A stretch of DNA of 12,683 nt, taken from the NCBI GenBank assembly GCA_021789095.1, contig JAJYJX010000062.1:1-12683 (forward strand). The letters run 5' to 3'. The notes below the pieces were generated by a model, which did no database searches, was not told the DNA's origin, and saw nothing but the letters and a program-made list of their open reading frames with translations. Origin of the DNA: a bacterium (lineage in GTDB: Bacteria > JAMCPX01). Below, piece by piece: positions 1 through 7,260 of this stretch. A program made the position numbers and the translations under genes. The number at the start of each line of letters is the position of its first letter. Positions within the stretch are counted from its first letter, which is position 1.

Positions 1-1
1 C

Positions 2-1183
2 TGGGACAATTTCCTAGTCAAGTATCCGGAAAGCAACTGGATGCATAAAAGGATGCTGCTCATAAGCAATGCGCTGTACGGCGTAGAGAACAGGATAGGC
101 TTGGGACTCGATGATGCAAGGCTGGAGCTTTTTAAATCCCAGACCAACTGTGCTTACTGGCACGGCATTTTCGGGGGCGTTTATCTGAATTATCTCAGGC
201 ATGCTGTGTACGAGCACCTTTTAAAGGCCGAAGAGATCATTGATGCTCGCAAGCCCCAGTCCCAGGCCATAAACTATGCACTACAGGATATCGACCTTGA
301 TGGAGCGCGGGAGGCCGTACTCAAAAACAAGTACCTTTCCATTTACATTGCCCCGTCAAAGGGCGGTGCGCTGATCGAGCTTGATGTAAGAGACCATTAT
401 TTTAACATTACAAATGTCATGACAAGGCGGAAAGAGGTGTATCACGAACTCGTGAAAGACAAAAAGAGAGAGGAACTCAGCCTGGATACACCCGTGACGA
501 TACATAACATGGTAAATGTAAATGAAGAAGTATTGAGCAGGAAACTGGTATATGACTGGCACCCCAGATACAGTTTCGTTGAACACTTCCTGCCTGAAGG
601 CACACTTGAAATAGAAGACTTCCATAATAATATGTATCTCGACCTCGGTGACTTTACACTCGAAGAGCACAGGCTTGTAAAGTATGAAGGCAATGCCGTG
701 TTTCTATCACGGGACGGCCACCTGCGTTATAACAACGACAGGCTCCCTTTCAGGATGGAAAAGAGCTACAGGCTGCTTGAAAAAAGGCTTGAAGCAGGTT
801 ACAGGGTCACAAACGGTTCAAACAGTCAAATCGACGTAGCAATGCTTGTCGAACTTAATCTGACCTTGCTTGGCACGGATGAAATGCGTTCACTGGTGAT
901 CCACACCGGCGGTAAAAATGAAACGAGTGGAATGGCCGATTTTATAAAGGCGGGGAAAATCGACAGCATCGAACTTGTTGATAGATGGCAGAAACTGGGT
1001 ATAAGGATATCAACACCGTCGATAGTGTCATTGTTTGTGTACCCTGTAGAAACGATTTCCTCTTCAGAAAGCGGTTTCGAACGTACATATCAGGGTACAT
1101 GCTTTATGCTTGTTTACGGGCTGCATCTCAAGCCGGAAGAAAGCAGGGGCATTTCAATACCTGTGGACTTTTACGATTTATAA
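2..1183 (+). CDS. GH57 4-alpha-glucanotransferase / alpha-amylase, C-terminal part (5' end outside window)
   Basis: This is the distal part (393 visible codons) of a glycoside hydrolase family 57 enzyme that cuts or transfers alpha-1,4-glucan chains. The frame is open to the window edge; the first codons read WDNFLVKYPESNWMHKRML, a helix typical of this family, so the ATG at 41 is internal. The segment CAYWHGIFGGVYLNYLR (about nt 149-199) is a hallmark of the middle domain of the Thermococcus litoralis-type 4-alpha-glucanotransferases (the DUF1925 region). The rest is beta-rich and matches the DUF1926-type C-terminal sandwich, for example the segment around VTIHNMVNVNEEVLSRKLVY. The catalytic Glu nucleophile and Asp acid/base sit in the N-terminal barrel, which is not in view, so activity cannot be judged. 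It ends 73 nt before the galT-like gene and, by context, serves glycogen or maltodextrin turnover in the cytoplasm. Transferase versus hydrolase cannot be settled here. Confidence 0.88.
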   Translation, partial: WDNFLVKYPESNWMHKRMLLISNALYGVENRIGLGLDDARLELFKSQTNCAYWHGIFGGVYLNYLRHAVYEHLLKAEEIIDARKPQSQAINYALQDIDLDGAREAVLKNKYLSIYIAPSKGGALIELDVRDHYFNITNVMTRRKEVYHELVKDKKREELSLDTPVTIHNMVNVNEEVLSRKLVYDWHPRYSFVEHFLPEGTLEIEDFHNNMYLDLGDFTLEEHRLVKYEGNAVFLSRDGHLRYNNDRLPFRMEKSYRLLEKRLEAGYRVTNGSNSQIDVAMLVELNLTLLGTDEMRSLVIHTGGKNETSGMADFIKAGKIDSIELVDRWQKLGIRISTPSIVSLFVYPVETISSSESGFERTYQGTCFMLVYGLHLKPEESRGISIPVDFYDL

Positions 1184-1228
1184 AGTGATAGGAAGTTCGT
1201 GATTATAGATGAGAAAGAACTAAATGTG

Positions 1229-1250
1229 TGATACTATAAAATTACAGGAG
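1229..1250 (+). promoter_or_regulatory. Candidate extended -10 promoter and Shine-Dalgarno before the galT-like gene
   Basis: TG at 1229-1230 followed by TACTAT at 1232-1237 resembles an extended -10 element, but no -35 is convincing. AGGAG at 1246-1250 lies 6 nt before the ATG at 1257 and is a good ribosome binding site that fixes that start. The promoter part is weak: the 73-nt gap could equally be spanned by read-through from the GH57 gene. Confidence 0.35.
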
Positions 1251-1256
1251 AACTGA

Positions 1257-2255
1257 ATGCCCGAACTCAGGAAAGACCCTATTCTGGGCAGATGGGTTAT
1301 AATATCTACAGAGAGACTTAAAAGACCATCTGATTTCAATGAGAAAAAAGCGGAAAAGACCGAAGCCGGTTTCTGCCCGTTTGATTACGGAAACGAGGAT
1401 AAAACACCGCCGGAGATCCTCGCCATAAGAAAAGACGGCAGTCATCCCAACAAGCCGGGCTGGACCTTGCGCGTCGTGCCGAACAAATTCCCTGCCTTGC
1501 AGATAGAAGGCGATCTCAACAGGGAAGGCAACGGCATGTATGACAGGATGAACGGCATAGGCGCTCATGAGGTAATCATTGAGACCCAGGAACACAATCT
1601 CTTGATGTCGTCATTTCCTGTCCCCGTAATGAAGGACGTCCTCTGGACATACAGGGAAAGGATAAAGGACCTGAGAAGGGACAGGAGGTTCAAATACGTG
1701 CTTATATTCAAGAACCACGGCGAGGCAGCGGGAGCATCTCTTGAACACACACACTCCCAGCTCATTGCATTGCCTGTCATTCCCATAGCGGTGGAAGAAG
1801 AACTGAGCGGATCTAAGGACTACTACGATTACAAGGAGCGCTGCATATTTTGTGATATGATAAGGCAGGAGATAGCAGAGAAGGAAAGGCTCGTGACGCA
1901 GAACACGGATTTCATAGCATTTGAGCCGTATGCATCGAGGTTTCCGTTTGAAACATGGATACTGCCGAGGCGGCATTTTTCCCATTACGAAGCCACGTCC
2001 GACGATTTACTCGAAACGCTTGCAAACATCTTTCTTGAGGTCATAGGCAAGCTCGACAGGGCCCTCGACCATCCACCGTTTAATTTTATGCTTCATACGA
2101 CGCCGTTCACGACCGACCAGATCGATCACTATCACTGGCACTTTGAAATAATCCCGATCCTTACCAAGGTGGCAGGATTTGAATGGGGTACAGGCTTCTT
2201 TATAAATCCGACACCTCCTGAAAGCGCGGCAGGCTACTTAAGAGAGATATCATGA
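1257..2255 (+). CDS. galT: GalT-like nucleotidyltransferase (galactose-1-phosphate uridylyltransferase / ADP-glucose phosphorylase family)
   Basis: A 332-aa HIT-superfamily enzyme of the GalT branch, which moves a nucleotidyl group between a sugar phosphate and a nucleotide sugar through a covalent His intermediate. The N-terminus MPELRKDPILGRWVIIS is typical. The active-site triad is H164-T-H166-S-Q168, with H166 the expected nucleophile. E. coli GalT has HPHGQ here, while the HxHSQ form with the following LIALPV block is seen in Thermotoga-type GalT proteins and in the plant ADP-glucose phosphorylase. A first zinc site would use C40, residue 43, H104 and H164, but residue 43 is Asp (CPFDYGNE) instead of the usual Cys. 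A second CxxC (C196, C199) with H240 and the HYHWH block (291-295) looks intact. Its stop overlaps the glgA start by 4 nt (ATGA), and no galK, galE or galM is visible. UDP-galactose versus ADP-glucose specificity is open; the symbol denotes the family only. Confidence 0.85.
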   Translation: MPELRKDPILGRWVIISTERLKRPSDFNEKKAEKTEAGFCPFDYGNEDKTPPEILAIRKDGSHPNKPGWTLRVVPNKFPALQIEGDLNREGNGMYDRMNGIGAHEVIIETQEHNLLMSSFPVPVMKDVLWTYRERIKDLRRDRRFKYVLIFKNHGEAAGASLEHTHSQLIALPVIPIAVEEELSGSKDYYDYKERCIFCDMIRQEIAEKERLVTQNTDFIAFEPYASRFPFETWILPRRHFSHYEATSDDLLETLANIFLEVIGKLDRALDHPPFNFMLHTTPFTTDQIDHYHWHFEIIPILTKVAGFEWGTGFFINPTPPESAAGYLREIS

Positions 2256-3736
2256 TAATCGTCCATGCAGGATCGGAGGTCGTACCGTTCTCGAAAACAG
2301 GCGGACTTGCAGACGTGCTCGGCGCCCTGCCCCTCTCACTCGGCAAAATGAGCCATGATGCAATCATCGTGTCCCCGCTTTACAAATCGGTAATGGAGCG
2401 GTTAAAACCCGGAAAACCGGCATTGACATTTACAATACGGTTAAACGACGAAAATATTACGGCTGACATCTATTCCTTGAAAATAAATGAACGTGTAACA
2501 GCTTATTTTATCGCAAACGATTCTTTGTTCCTGAGGGACGGTCTTTACGTTGACAGGAATAACATTGATTACAAAGACAACTCGAAAAGGTTCATATTTT
2601 TATCCAGAGCAGTGCTTGAACTTATTCAGCGATTGAATATTGAACCTGATGTCATTCACAGCCATGACTGGCAAACAGGCCTTGTCCCGGTCTATATGAA
2701 GACGCTGTACAAAGAAAGATTCAGCAGGGCTGTGTCCGTATTTACCATACACAATATAGGATACCAGGGTACATTCTGGCATTTCGATATGCCGCTGACA
2801 GGACTGGGATGGGAATATTTCACAAGTGATTATCTTGAATTCTACGGCAAGATCAGCTTCCTTAAAGCAGGTATCGTTTTCGCAGATGCAGTTACCACGG
2901 TAAGTCCTACTTACAGCAGAGAGATCCTTAACCCCGAGTTCGGCTACGGAATGGAAGGGATATTAAAGACAAGACGGTCCGACCTGTTTGGCATACTGAA
3001 CGGCGTTGACTATGAAGAGTGGAGCCCTGAACATGATAAATTCATTCCAAACCAGTACAGCACCGATACCATAGAATTAAAGCGAGACGATAAAATGGTT
3101 TTGAACAGGATGTTCAACCTCGATCACAATGATGCCCCTGTTATAGGCATGATAACAAGGCTTGCCCGGCAAAAGGGCATCGATCTCGTCATCAATGCAG
3201 CAGCGAGGATCATATCAATGGGTTTCAAGCTGGTTCTGCTTGGCAGCGGAGACAAGCCCTATGAGGATAAGATGAAAGAGATTGCAAACAGGTACAAGGG
3301 AAGGTTCGGTGTAAGGATAGGCTTTGACAACAGCCTTGCCCATCTTATAGAGGCGGGCAGCGACCTGTTCCTCATGCCGTCTGTTTATGAACCATGCGGG
3401 CTGAACCAGATGTACAGTCTCAGGTTCGGCACCGTCCCTGTAGTAAGGGCCACGGGTGGACTAAACGATACAATTGTTGAGTACAACCCATCATCAGAAA
3501 AAGGTAACGGGTTCAAGTTCAGGGAAAGAAACGCGGACGACATGCTTTCAGCGCTCAAAAGGGCCATGGATGTTTTCAATGAACAGTCAAAATGGCTCAG
3601 GCTGGTAAAAACCGGCATGTCTTATGATTTTTCATGGGACAGGAGCGCAGAACATTATGAGCTCCTGTACAAAGCTTATTCAATAAAATCCTTGCTCCAC
3701 GGATACTCCGATGGAAACAGTAGTCCAGATACTTAA
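2252..3736 (+). CDS. glgA: Glycogen synthase, ADP-glucose type (GT5)
   Basis: A 494-aa bacterial glycogen/starch synthase that transfers glucose from ADP-glucose to the non-reducing end of an alpha-1,4-glucan in the cytoplasm. The N-terminal GT5 Rossmann domain begins with the ADP-glucose signature K15-T-G-G-L inside a conserved segment (residues 4-30). HSHDWQTGLVP (136-146) is conserved. In the C-terminal GT-B domain, R303 and K308 correspond to E. coli R300 and K305, which contact the sugar nucleotide, and E380-PCG with TGGL (401-404) matches the catalytic E377 region. All expected key residues are present and the length is normal (E. coli is 477 aa). The start ATG overlaps the galT-like stop as ATGA, implying coupled translation, and its own 3' end overlaps the next gene by 26 nt. 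No glgC or glgB lies in the window. Confidence 0.96.
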   Translation: MIIVHAGSEVVPFSKTGGLADVLGALPLSLGKMSHDAIIVSPLYKSVMERLKPGKPALTFTIRLNDENITADIYSLKINERVTAYFIANDSLFLRDGLYVDRNNIDYKDNSKRFIFLSRAVLELIQRLNIEPDVIHSHDWQTGLVPVYMKTLYKERFSRAVSVFTIHNIGYQGTFWHFDMPLTGLGWEYFTSDYLEFYGKISFLKAGIVFADAVTTVSPTYSREILNPEFGYGMEGILKTRRSDLFGILNGVDYEEWSPEHDKFIPNQYSTDTIELKRDDKMVLNRMFNLDHNDAPVIGMITRLARQKGIDLVINAAARIISMGFKLVLLGSGDKPYEDKMKEIANRYKGRFGVRIGFDNSLAHLIEAGSDLFLMPSVYEPCGLNQMYSLRFGTVPVVRATGGLNDTIVEYNPSSEKGNGFKFRERNADDMLSALKRAMDVFNEQSKWLRLVKTGMSYDFSWDRSAEHYELLYKAYSIKSLLHGYSDGNSSPDT

Positions 3737-4379
3737 GAAATTCCCGTTCTTTTATACCGTCTCGGACGGACTGCTCCAGAAAGTCGGCAGCATAGGTGCA
3801 GAGAAATCCTATACAAAGGATGAGTATATATTCAATGAAGGCGAAAAACCGAAATTAATGGGACTCATTACTGAAGGAAGGGTAAAGGTCGTCAAGCATT
3901 CCCCTGAGGGCAAGGACGTAATTGTACGCATCATAGAGAACGGACAGATATTCGGCGAGGTGGCTGTATTTGACAACATGCCCTACCCTGCATCTGCTGT
4001 TGCAATGGTTGATACACAGGCATTCGTCCTTGAGAGGCATAAACTTATAGAACTTCTCAATAACGAGCCGCAGATCGCCCTTGACATCATATCGGACCTC
4101 GGAAGAAAACTGAGGGACATGCTTGATACCGTACAGAATATAGCTACAGAGCATGTGGACAAACGTATTGTTTTTACCCTTCTGAAGATGTACGAGGCAA
4201 GCGGCAGTCCTGTTCTAAAGGTAAAAAGGCAGGACATTGCAGAAATGTGCGGCACTACTGTAGAAACAACGATAAGGATCACAAGACAGCTTGAAAAGGA
4301 CGGTTACATATCAACGGACCGCGGCGAGATAACGCTCATGAATATACATGCCTTAAAGAATCTCATAGAAAGGGTATAA
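3711..4379 (+). CDS. Crp/Fnr-family transcriptional regulator
   Basis: A 222-aa regulator with an N-terminal cyclic-nucleotide-binding-type beta-barrel (about 8-120; GLITEGRVKVVKHSPEGKD and IFGEVAVFDNMPYPASA are typical), a dimerisation helix (about 121-155) and a C-terminal winged helix-turn-helix (about 165-210; the recognition helix lies in TTVETTIRITRQLEKDGYI). The only cysteine is C180, so it lacks the N-terminal cluster-binding cysteines of Fnr. The barrel segment FGEVAVFDNMPYPASA has no clear cAMP-pocket Arg, so the ligand is unknown. The ATG at 3711 is the only plausible start in the frame: it lies inside glgA, has no good Shine-Dalgarno and overlaps glgA by 26 nt, so translation probably depends on glgA ribosomes. 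By position it may regulate this glucan operon, but that is inferred. Confidence 0.9.
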   Translation: METVVQILKKFPFFYTVSDGLLQKVGSIGAEKSYTKDEYIFNEGEKPKLMGLITEGRVKVVKHSPEGKDVIVRIIENGQIFGEVAVFDNMPYPASAVAMVDTQAFVLERHKLIELLNNEPQIALDIISDLGRKLRDMLDTVQNIATEHVDKRIVFTLLKMYEASGSPVLKVKRQDIAEMCGTTVETTIRITRQLEKDGYISTDRGEITLMNIHALKNLIERV

Positions 4380-4386
4380 TATTTGT

Positions 4387-6414
4387 TTACATTTGTATCT
4401 TTGTTACCCTTTCAAGGGCATTTTTGACAGCCGCGAGAAGGTCATAAAGGGTATAGGGCTTCTGGAGAAACCTATATCCCCGTGCGCGTATTAATGGCAA
4501 ATGTGATTTGTCCTCCGCATATCCGCTGGTAAGCATAAACGTGATGCCAGGTTTTTCTCGGGAAATCTTTTCAACCAGTTCGATCCCGCTGCCGTCAGGC
4601 AAAACGACATCGCTGAATACAAGGTCAAGATTTCCGTTTTCCCTGTTAAATAACATCAAAGCCTCGCGGACAGTGGGTGCAGCGAATACGGTATAACCGT
4701 TTTCGCCAAGGGCTGCCTTTATAAAGTCCAGCGTGCTCTCTTCATCTTCAACAATCAGTATCCTTTCACCGCGCCCGCTCATGTTCTTTAATGATGCAGC
4801 TTCAATGATGGTTTCTTCATGCTTTGAGAGTACGGCAGGCAGGTATACCACAAACGATGAGCCCTTGCCCTTTTTACTGCACGCGCTTACCCAGCCGTTG
4901 TGCTGTTTTGCAATGCCGTACACAACCGACAGGCCAAGACCCGTTCCTTTTTCTTTTGTGGTAAAGAAAGGTTCGAATATATGCAGCATATCTGCTTCAT
5001 CAATTCCGCCACCGGTATCTGCGACGGTGAGACGGACAAAGTTGCCCGGACGGGCCTCTGGGATTTCCCTGCTTCTTTTTTCATCAAGGTTTACGTTCTC
5101 TGTTTTTATAGTTATAGTGCCGCCGCCGGACAGTGCATCCCTTGCATTTACCATAAGGTTCATTATTACCTGTTCTATACCTCCGTTATCACCCATGACG
5201 TTCCATAATCCGGGTTCATGCCCGGTTTCTATAATGATGTTCTCGCCTATGAGCCTTTTGAGCATGTTTTGCATGCTTTCGACGGTTGTATTTATATTCA
5301 CAGGGGTCAGCTTCATAGGGTGCTTCCGGCTGAACAGAAGCAGCTGTCGCGTAAGATTTGTACCGCTTGCCGAGGCATTAAGGATCTCTTCAAGATCGAG
5401 ACGCAGCGGCTTATCTGCATTGGGCCTCATCATCCCGAGTTCTGCATGTCCATGGATCACGGTCAGCAGATTGTTCAAATCATGGGCAATACCGCCTGCA
5501 AGAAGGCCTATTGCTTCCATCTTCTGGAGCTGAAAAACCTGTTCACGCATTCTTTCCTTTTCTTTTGCCGCCTTTTTCTTTTCAGTTATGTCTACCACAG
5601 TTCCTATAATTGCGGGTTTTCCCTGATAAATTGTTCTTGAACCGTAAACTTCCGCGTTTATAATTTCTTCCTTCTTTGTAAAACCCCTGAATTCGTAATG
5701 CATTGATTTGACTTCACCCGAGATGCGTTTTTGTATATTCGCTTCAACTGTCGGCTGGTCTTGCTCCAGAACAACATCCCTTGGCCTCTTTTTATTTACA
5801 ATCTCTTCGACTGAATAACCGAATATCCTTGCTGCTGCAGGATTTACGTATTTAAACATTCCATCCTGTATAAGATAAATACCGACAGGCGATGCCTCTG
5901 CTAATGCCCTGAATTTTCCCTCGGATTCGATCAGTCCTGCCTCAACTATTTTCTCCTCGGTAACATCGCGGCCTATTTCTATGACATGCGTTACTTTCCC
6001 GTGCTTATCGGTTATCGGAGATGACCTGATCTCCCACAACCTGTCGTGTGGCATTGAAATCTCTTCTATCTCCTCTTTGCCTGTCTTGAGACTCCTTTGA
6101 ACAGGACAAACGAAGCACGGCTTTGAACGGTTATGCCATAGATTATAGCAATATTTTCCTATAATGTTTTCTTCATCCTTACCGAGGAGTTCCCTGGCAG
6201 CTCTGTTCACCAACAGTATACGCAGATCCGGAGCATGAAAGGTGATAACATCCGGTACACCGTCAAGGATTGCCTGCAGTTCCCGTGAAAGGCTTTTCAA
6301 GGTACCTGCCCGCAGCCTGCTGGCTGTTTTTGATTTTTCTGAAACAGAGGAATACCTGTGAGATCCGGCAGACTTCCCCGTGATATGACCTTTTACGCCC
6401 TTTTTACGTTTCAT
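4387..6414 (-). CDS. PAS-PAS hybrid sensor histidine kinase with C-terminal receiver domain
   Basis: A soluble hybrid kinase, 675 aa from the ATG at 6414. An in-frame TTG at 6474 would add 20 aa; ATG is preferred because it begins the usual basic leader and has a purine-rich stretch (AAGAGA) about 5 nt upstream. Numbered from that ATG: PAS1 about 42-155, PAS2 about 164-280, HisKA with phospho-acceptor H311 in GLLAGGIAHDLNNLLT, HATPase with N box (IMNLMVNARDAL), G1 (VADTGGGID) and G2 (GTGLGLSVVYG), then a receiver domain (about 551-665) with acidic pair E557/D558, phospho-acceptor D602 in FSDVVLP, and QKPY near the end. No membrane segment is visible, so it should sense a cytoplasmic signal. 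PAS1 carries C89, C100 and C103 (CYNLWHNRSKPCFVCPV). No cognate regulator is adjacent. The gene converges on the Crp/Fnr gene with 7 nt between stops and no hairpin terminator. Confidence 0.95.
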   Translation of the reverse strand: MKRKKGVKGHITGKSAGSHRYSSVSEKSKTASRLRAGTLKSLSRELQAILDGVPDVITFHAPDLRILLVNRAARELLGKDEENIIGKYCYNLWHNRSKPCFVCPVQRSLKTGKEEIEEISMPHDRLWEIRSSPITDKHGKVTHVIEIGRDVTEEKIVEAGLIESEGKFRALAEASPVGIYLIQDGMFKYVNPAAARIFGYSVEEIVNKKRPRDVVLEQDQPTVEANIQKRISGEVKSMHYEFRGFTKKEEIINAEVYGSRTIYQGKPAIIGTVVDITEKKKAAKEKERMREQVFQLQKMEAIGLLAGGIAHDLNNLLTVIHGHAELGMMRPNADKPLRLDLEEILNASASGTNLTRQLLLFSRKHPMKLTPVNINTTVESMQNMLKRLIGENIIIETGHEPGLWNVMGDNGGIEQVIMNLMVNARDALSGGGTITIKTENVNLDEKRSREIPEARPGNFVRLTVADTGGGIDEADMLHIFEPFFTTKEKGTGLGLSVVYGIAKQHNGWVSACSKKGKGSSFVVYLPAVLSKHEETIIEAASLKNMSGRGERILIVEDEESTLDFIKAALGENGYTVFAAPTVREALMLFNRENGNLDLVFSDVVLPDGSGIELVEKISREKPGITFMLTSGYAEDKSHLPLIRARGYRFLQKPYTLYDLLAAVKNALERVTKIQM

Positions 6415-6450
6415 ATCGTTCTCTTGCTCCCTCCGCAATGAAAACAGGAT

Positions 6451-6458
6451 AGTATACT
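6451..6458 (-). promoter_or_regulatory. Candidate -10 element for the hybrid kinase gene
   Basis: On the minus strand TATACT occurs about 38 nt upstream of the ATG at 6414, which would give a leader of about 30 nt. No good -35 lies at 17 nt, so this is only a candidate. If it is right, the 6481-6560 inverted repeat would be upstream DNA rather than transcribed leader. Confidence 0.25.
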
Positions 6459-6480
6459 TTCTTGCACAATACAATATTTA

Positions 6481-6560
6481 TTTTCCCGTTACCGATGCTC
6501 GGGCAGACAGGCACTCCGCTCCACAGGAACAGTCTTCTGCGCAAACGAGTAACCGGAAAA
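6481..6560. repeat. 12-nt inverted repeat enclosing a GC-rich 56-nt core
   Basis: TTTTCCCGTTAC (6481-6492) and GTAACCGGAAAA (6549-6560) are inverted copies with 11 of 12 positions paired. A second nested pair, GCAGA/TCTGC, lies within the core. The core is more GC-rich than its AT-rich flanks. It sits just upstream of the hybrid kinase gene and could be a structured leader or a regulator binding region. It matches no riboswitch class that I recognise, and neither side has a U-tract that would make it an intrinsic terminator. Confidence 0.5.
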
Positions 6561-6586
6561 ATTTAAAAAAGAAACACTTACTTTTT

Positions 6587-6600
6587 CAGGTTTTAACCTG
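6587..6600. repeat. 14-bp inverted repeat downstream of ybaK-like gene
   Basis: CAGGTTTTAACCTG has perfect arms CAGGTT/AACCTG around a two-base centre. It lies 45 nt past the end of the deacylase gene on the minus strand. As RNA it could form a 5-bp hairpin, but on that strand the next T-rich run is about 14 nt away, so it is a poor intrinsic terminator. A protein-binding operator is the other possibility. Confidence 0.45.
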
Positions 6601-6644
6601 CCATTTTTCAACTCACCGTGCCGTCTTTTAAAGCTCAGGGGCAA

Positions 6645-7112
6645 TCAGTGGGTAACTGTGCACTTTATAATTTTAGGATGGACCAGCGCTGTAAAATCTT
6701 TGTAAGACATCTTCACCAGATCTGTGTGTGAACCTGCATTAAACACGATCTCCTCATCCTCTGTAAGGCTGTCTGCAACGAAAACATCAATGCCGTAGAT
6801 ATTTCCAAACGGCGGCATCGCCCCTACTTCGCATTCCGGGAACATGTCCTTAAACTCGTTTTCGCTGGCAAGCACGATATCATTGGCACCGGTTGCCTGT
6901 TTCAGCAGTACAAAATCGATCTTGCATGAGGCCGGCAGTACGATCATCGCAATTTTACCATCGATTTTAACCATTATGGTCTTGGCCATCTCCTTCCCGG
7001 GAATGTGCGTAGTCCGGGCAATCTCGTTTGCCGTGAAAGCCTGTGAATGGGTTATGATCACATATTTAATGCTGTTGGTGTCGAGGAACTCTTTTAATCT
7101 GTTGGTTAACAT
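6645..7112 (-). CDS. YbaK/ProX-type aminoacyl-tRNA deacylase
   Basis: A 155-aa stand-alone trans-editing protein of the YbaK/EbsC/ProX superfamily. Relatives hydrolyse mischarged aminoacyl-tRNA in the cytoplasm, such as Cys- or Ala-tRNA(Pro). The conserved lysine of the AKTIMVK segment is K44. The loop ECEVGAMPPFG (93-103) and the NAGSHTDLVKM segment (125-135) are family hallmarks, and the length matches single-domain members. The ATG at 7112 follows an excellent Shine-Dalgarno (GGGAGGT, plus-strand positions 7120-7126) with 7 nt spacing. Substrate class (Cys, Ala, Ser and so on) cannot be assigned from sequence alone. It has its own promoter and an unusually long leader, and shares its strand with maf upstream. 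Confidence 0.9.
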   Translation of the reverse strand: MLTNRLKEFLDTNSIKYVIITHSQAFTANEIARTTHIPGKEMAKTIMVKIDGKIAMIVLPASCKIDFVLLKQATGANDIVLASENEFKDMFPECEVGAMPPFGNIYGIDVFVADSLTEDEEIVFNAGSHTDLVKMSYKDFTALVHPKIIKCTVTH

Positions 7113-7177
7113 AGCCAGTACCTCCCTTCTTTTTTGTCCGGGATCACTGTGTAACCTTCTATAATCTGTGCCGTTCC

Positions 7178-7200
7178 TTCTGACTGTACTTTCTGACTGT
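7178..7200. repeat. Two direct copies of TTCTGACTGT with 13-nt period
   Basis: TTCTGACTGT occurs at 7178-7187 and again at 7191-7200. On the minus strand this is ACAGTCAGAA twice within the predicted deacylase leader, downstream of the promoter at 7228-7256. The purpose is unknown; two copies may be chance or a small regulatory motif. Confidence 0.5.
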
Positions 7201-7227
7201 TATCCTGAAATGTATCTTTCCATAAAC

Positions 7228-7256
7228 AATATAATCCATTATCTGCATTTGGTCAA
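7228..7256 (-). promoter_or_regulatory. Sigma-70-type promoter for the ybaK-like gene
   Basis: On the minus strand TTGACC (plus positions 7251-7256) and TATATT (7228-7233) are separated by exactly 17 nt, giving near-consensus -35 and -10 boxes. Transcription would start near 7221, leaving a leader of about 110 nt before the ATG at 7112. The -35 lies only 4 nt past the maf stop, so the deacylase can be expressed independently of maf. This is the best promoter in the window. Confidence 0.7.
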
Positions 7257-7260
7257 CCGA

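Noticed and set aside
3504-3526. GGGTTCAAGT resembling the tRNA-Thr T-loop, as a possible att copy
   Set aside because: The match is about 10 nt, lies inside conserved glgA coding sequence, and is the generic T-loop consensus.
4375-4395. Bidirectional terminator between the Crp/Fnr gene and the hybrid kinase
   Set aside because: The gap is only 7 nt and no hairpin with a U-tract is visible on either side of the stops.
4733-5533. 266-aa plus-strand ORF inside the hybrid kinase gene
   Set aside because: It lies wholly opposite clear HisKA and HATPase coding sequence and its product is low-complexity Ser/Pro/Phe-rich. Shadow ORF.
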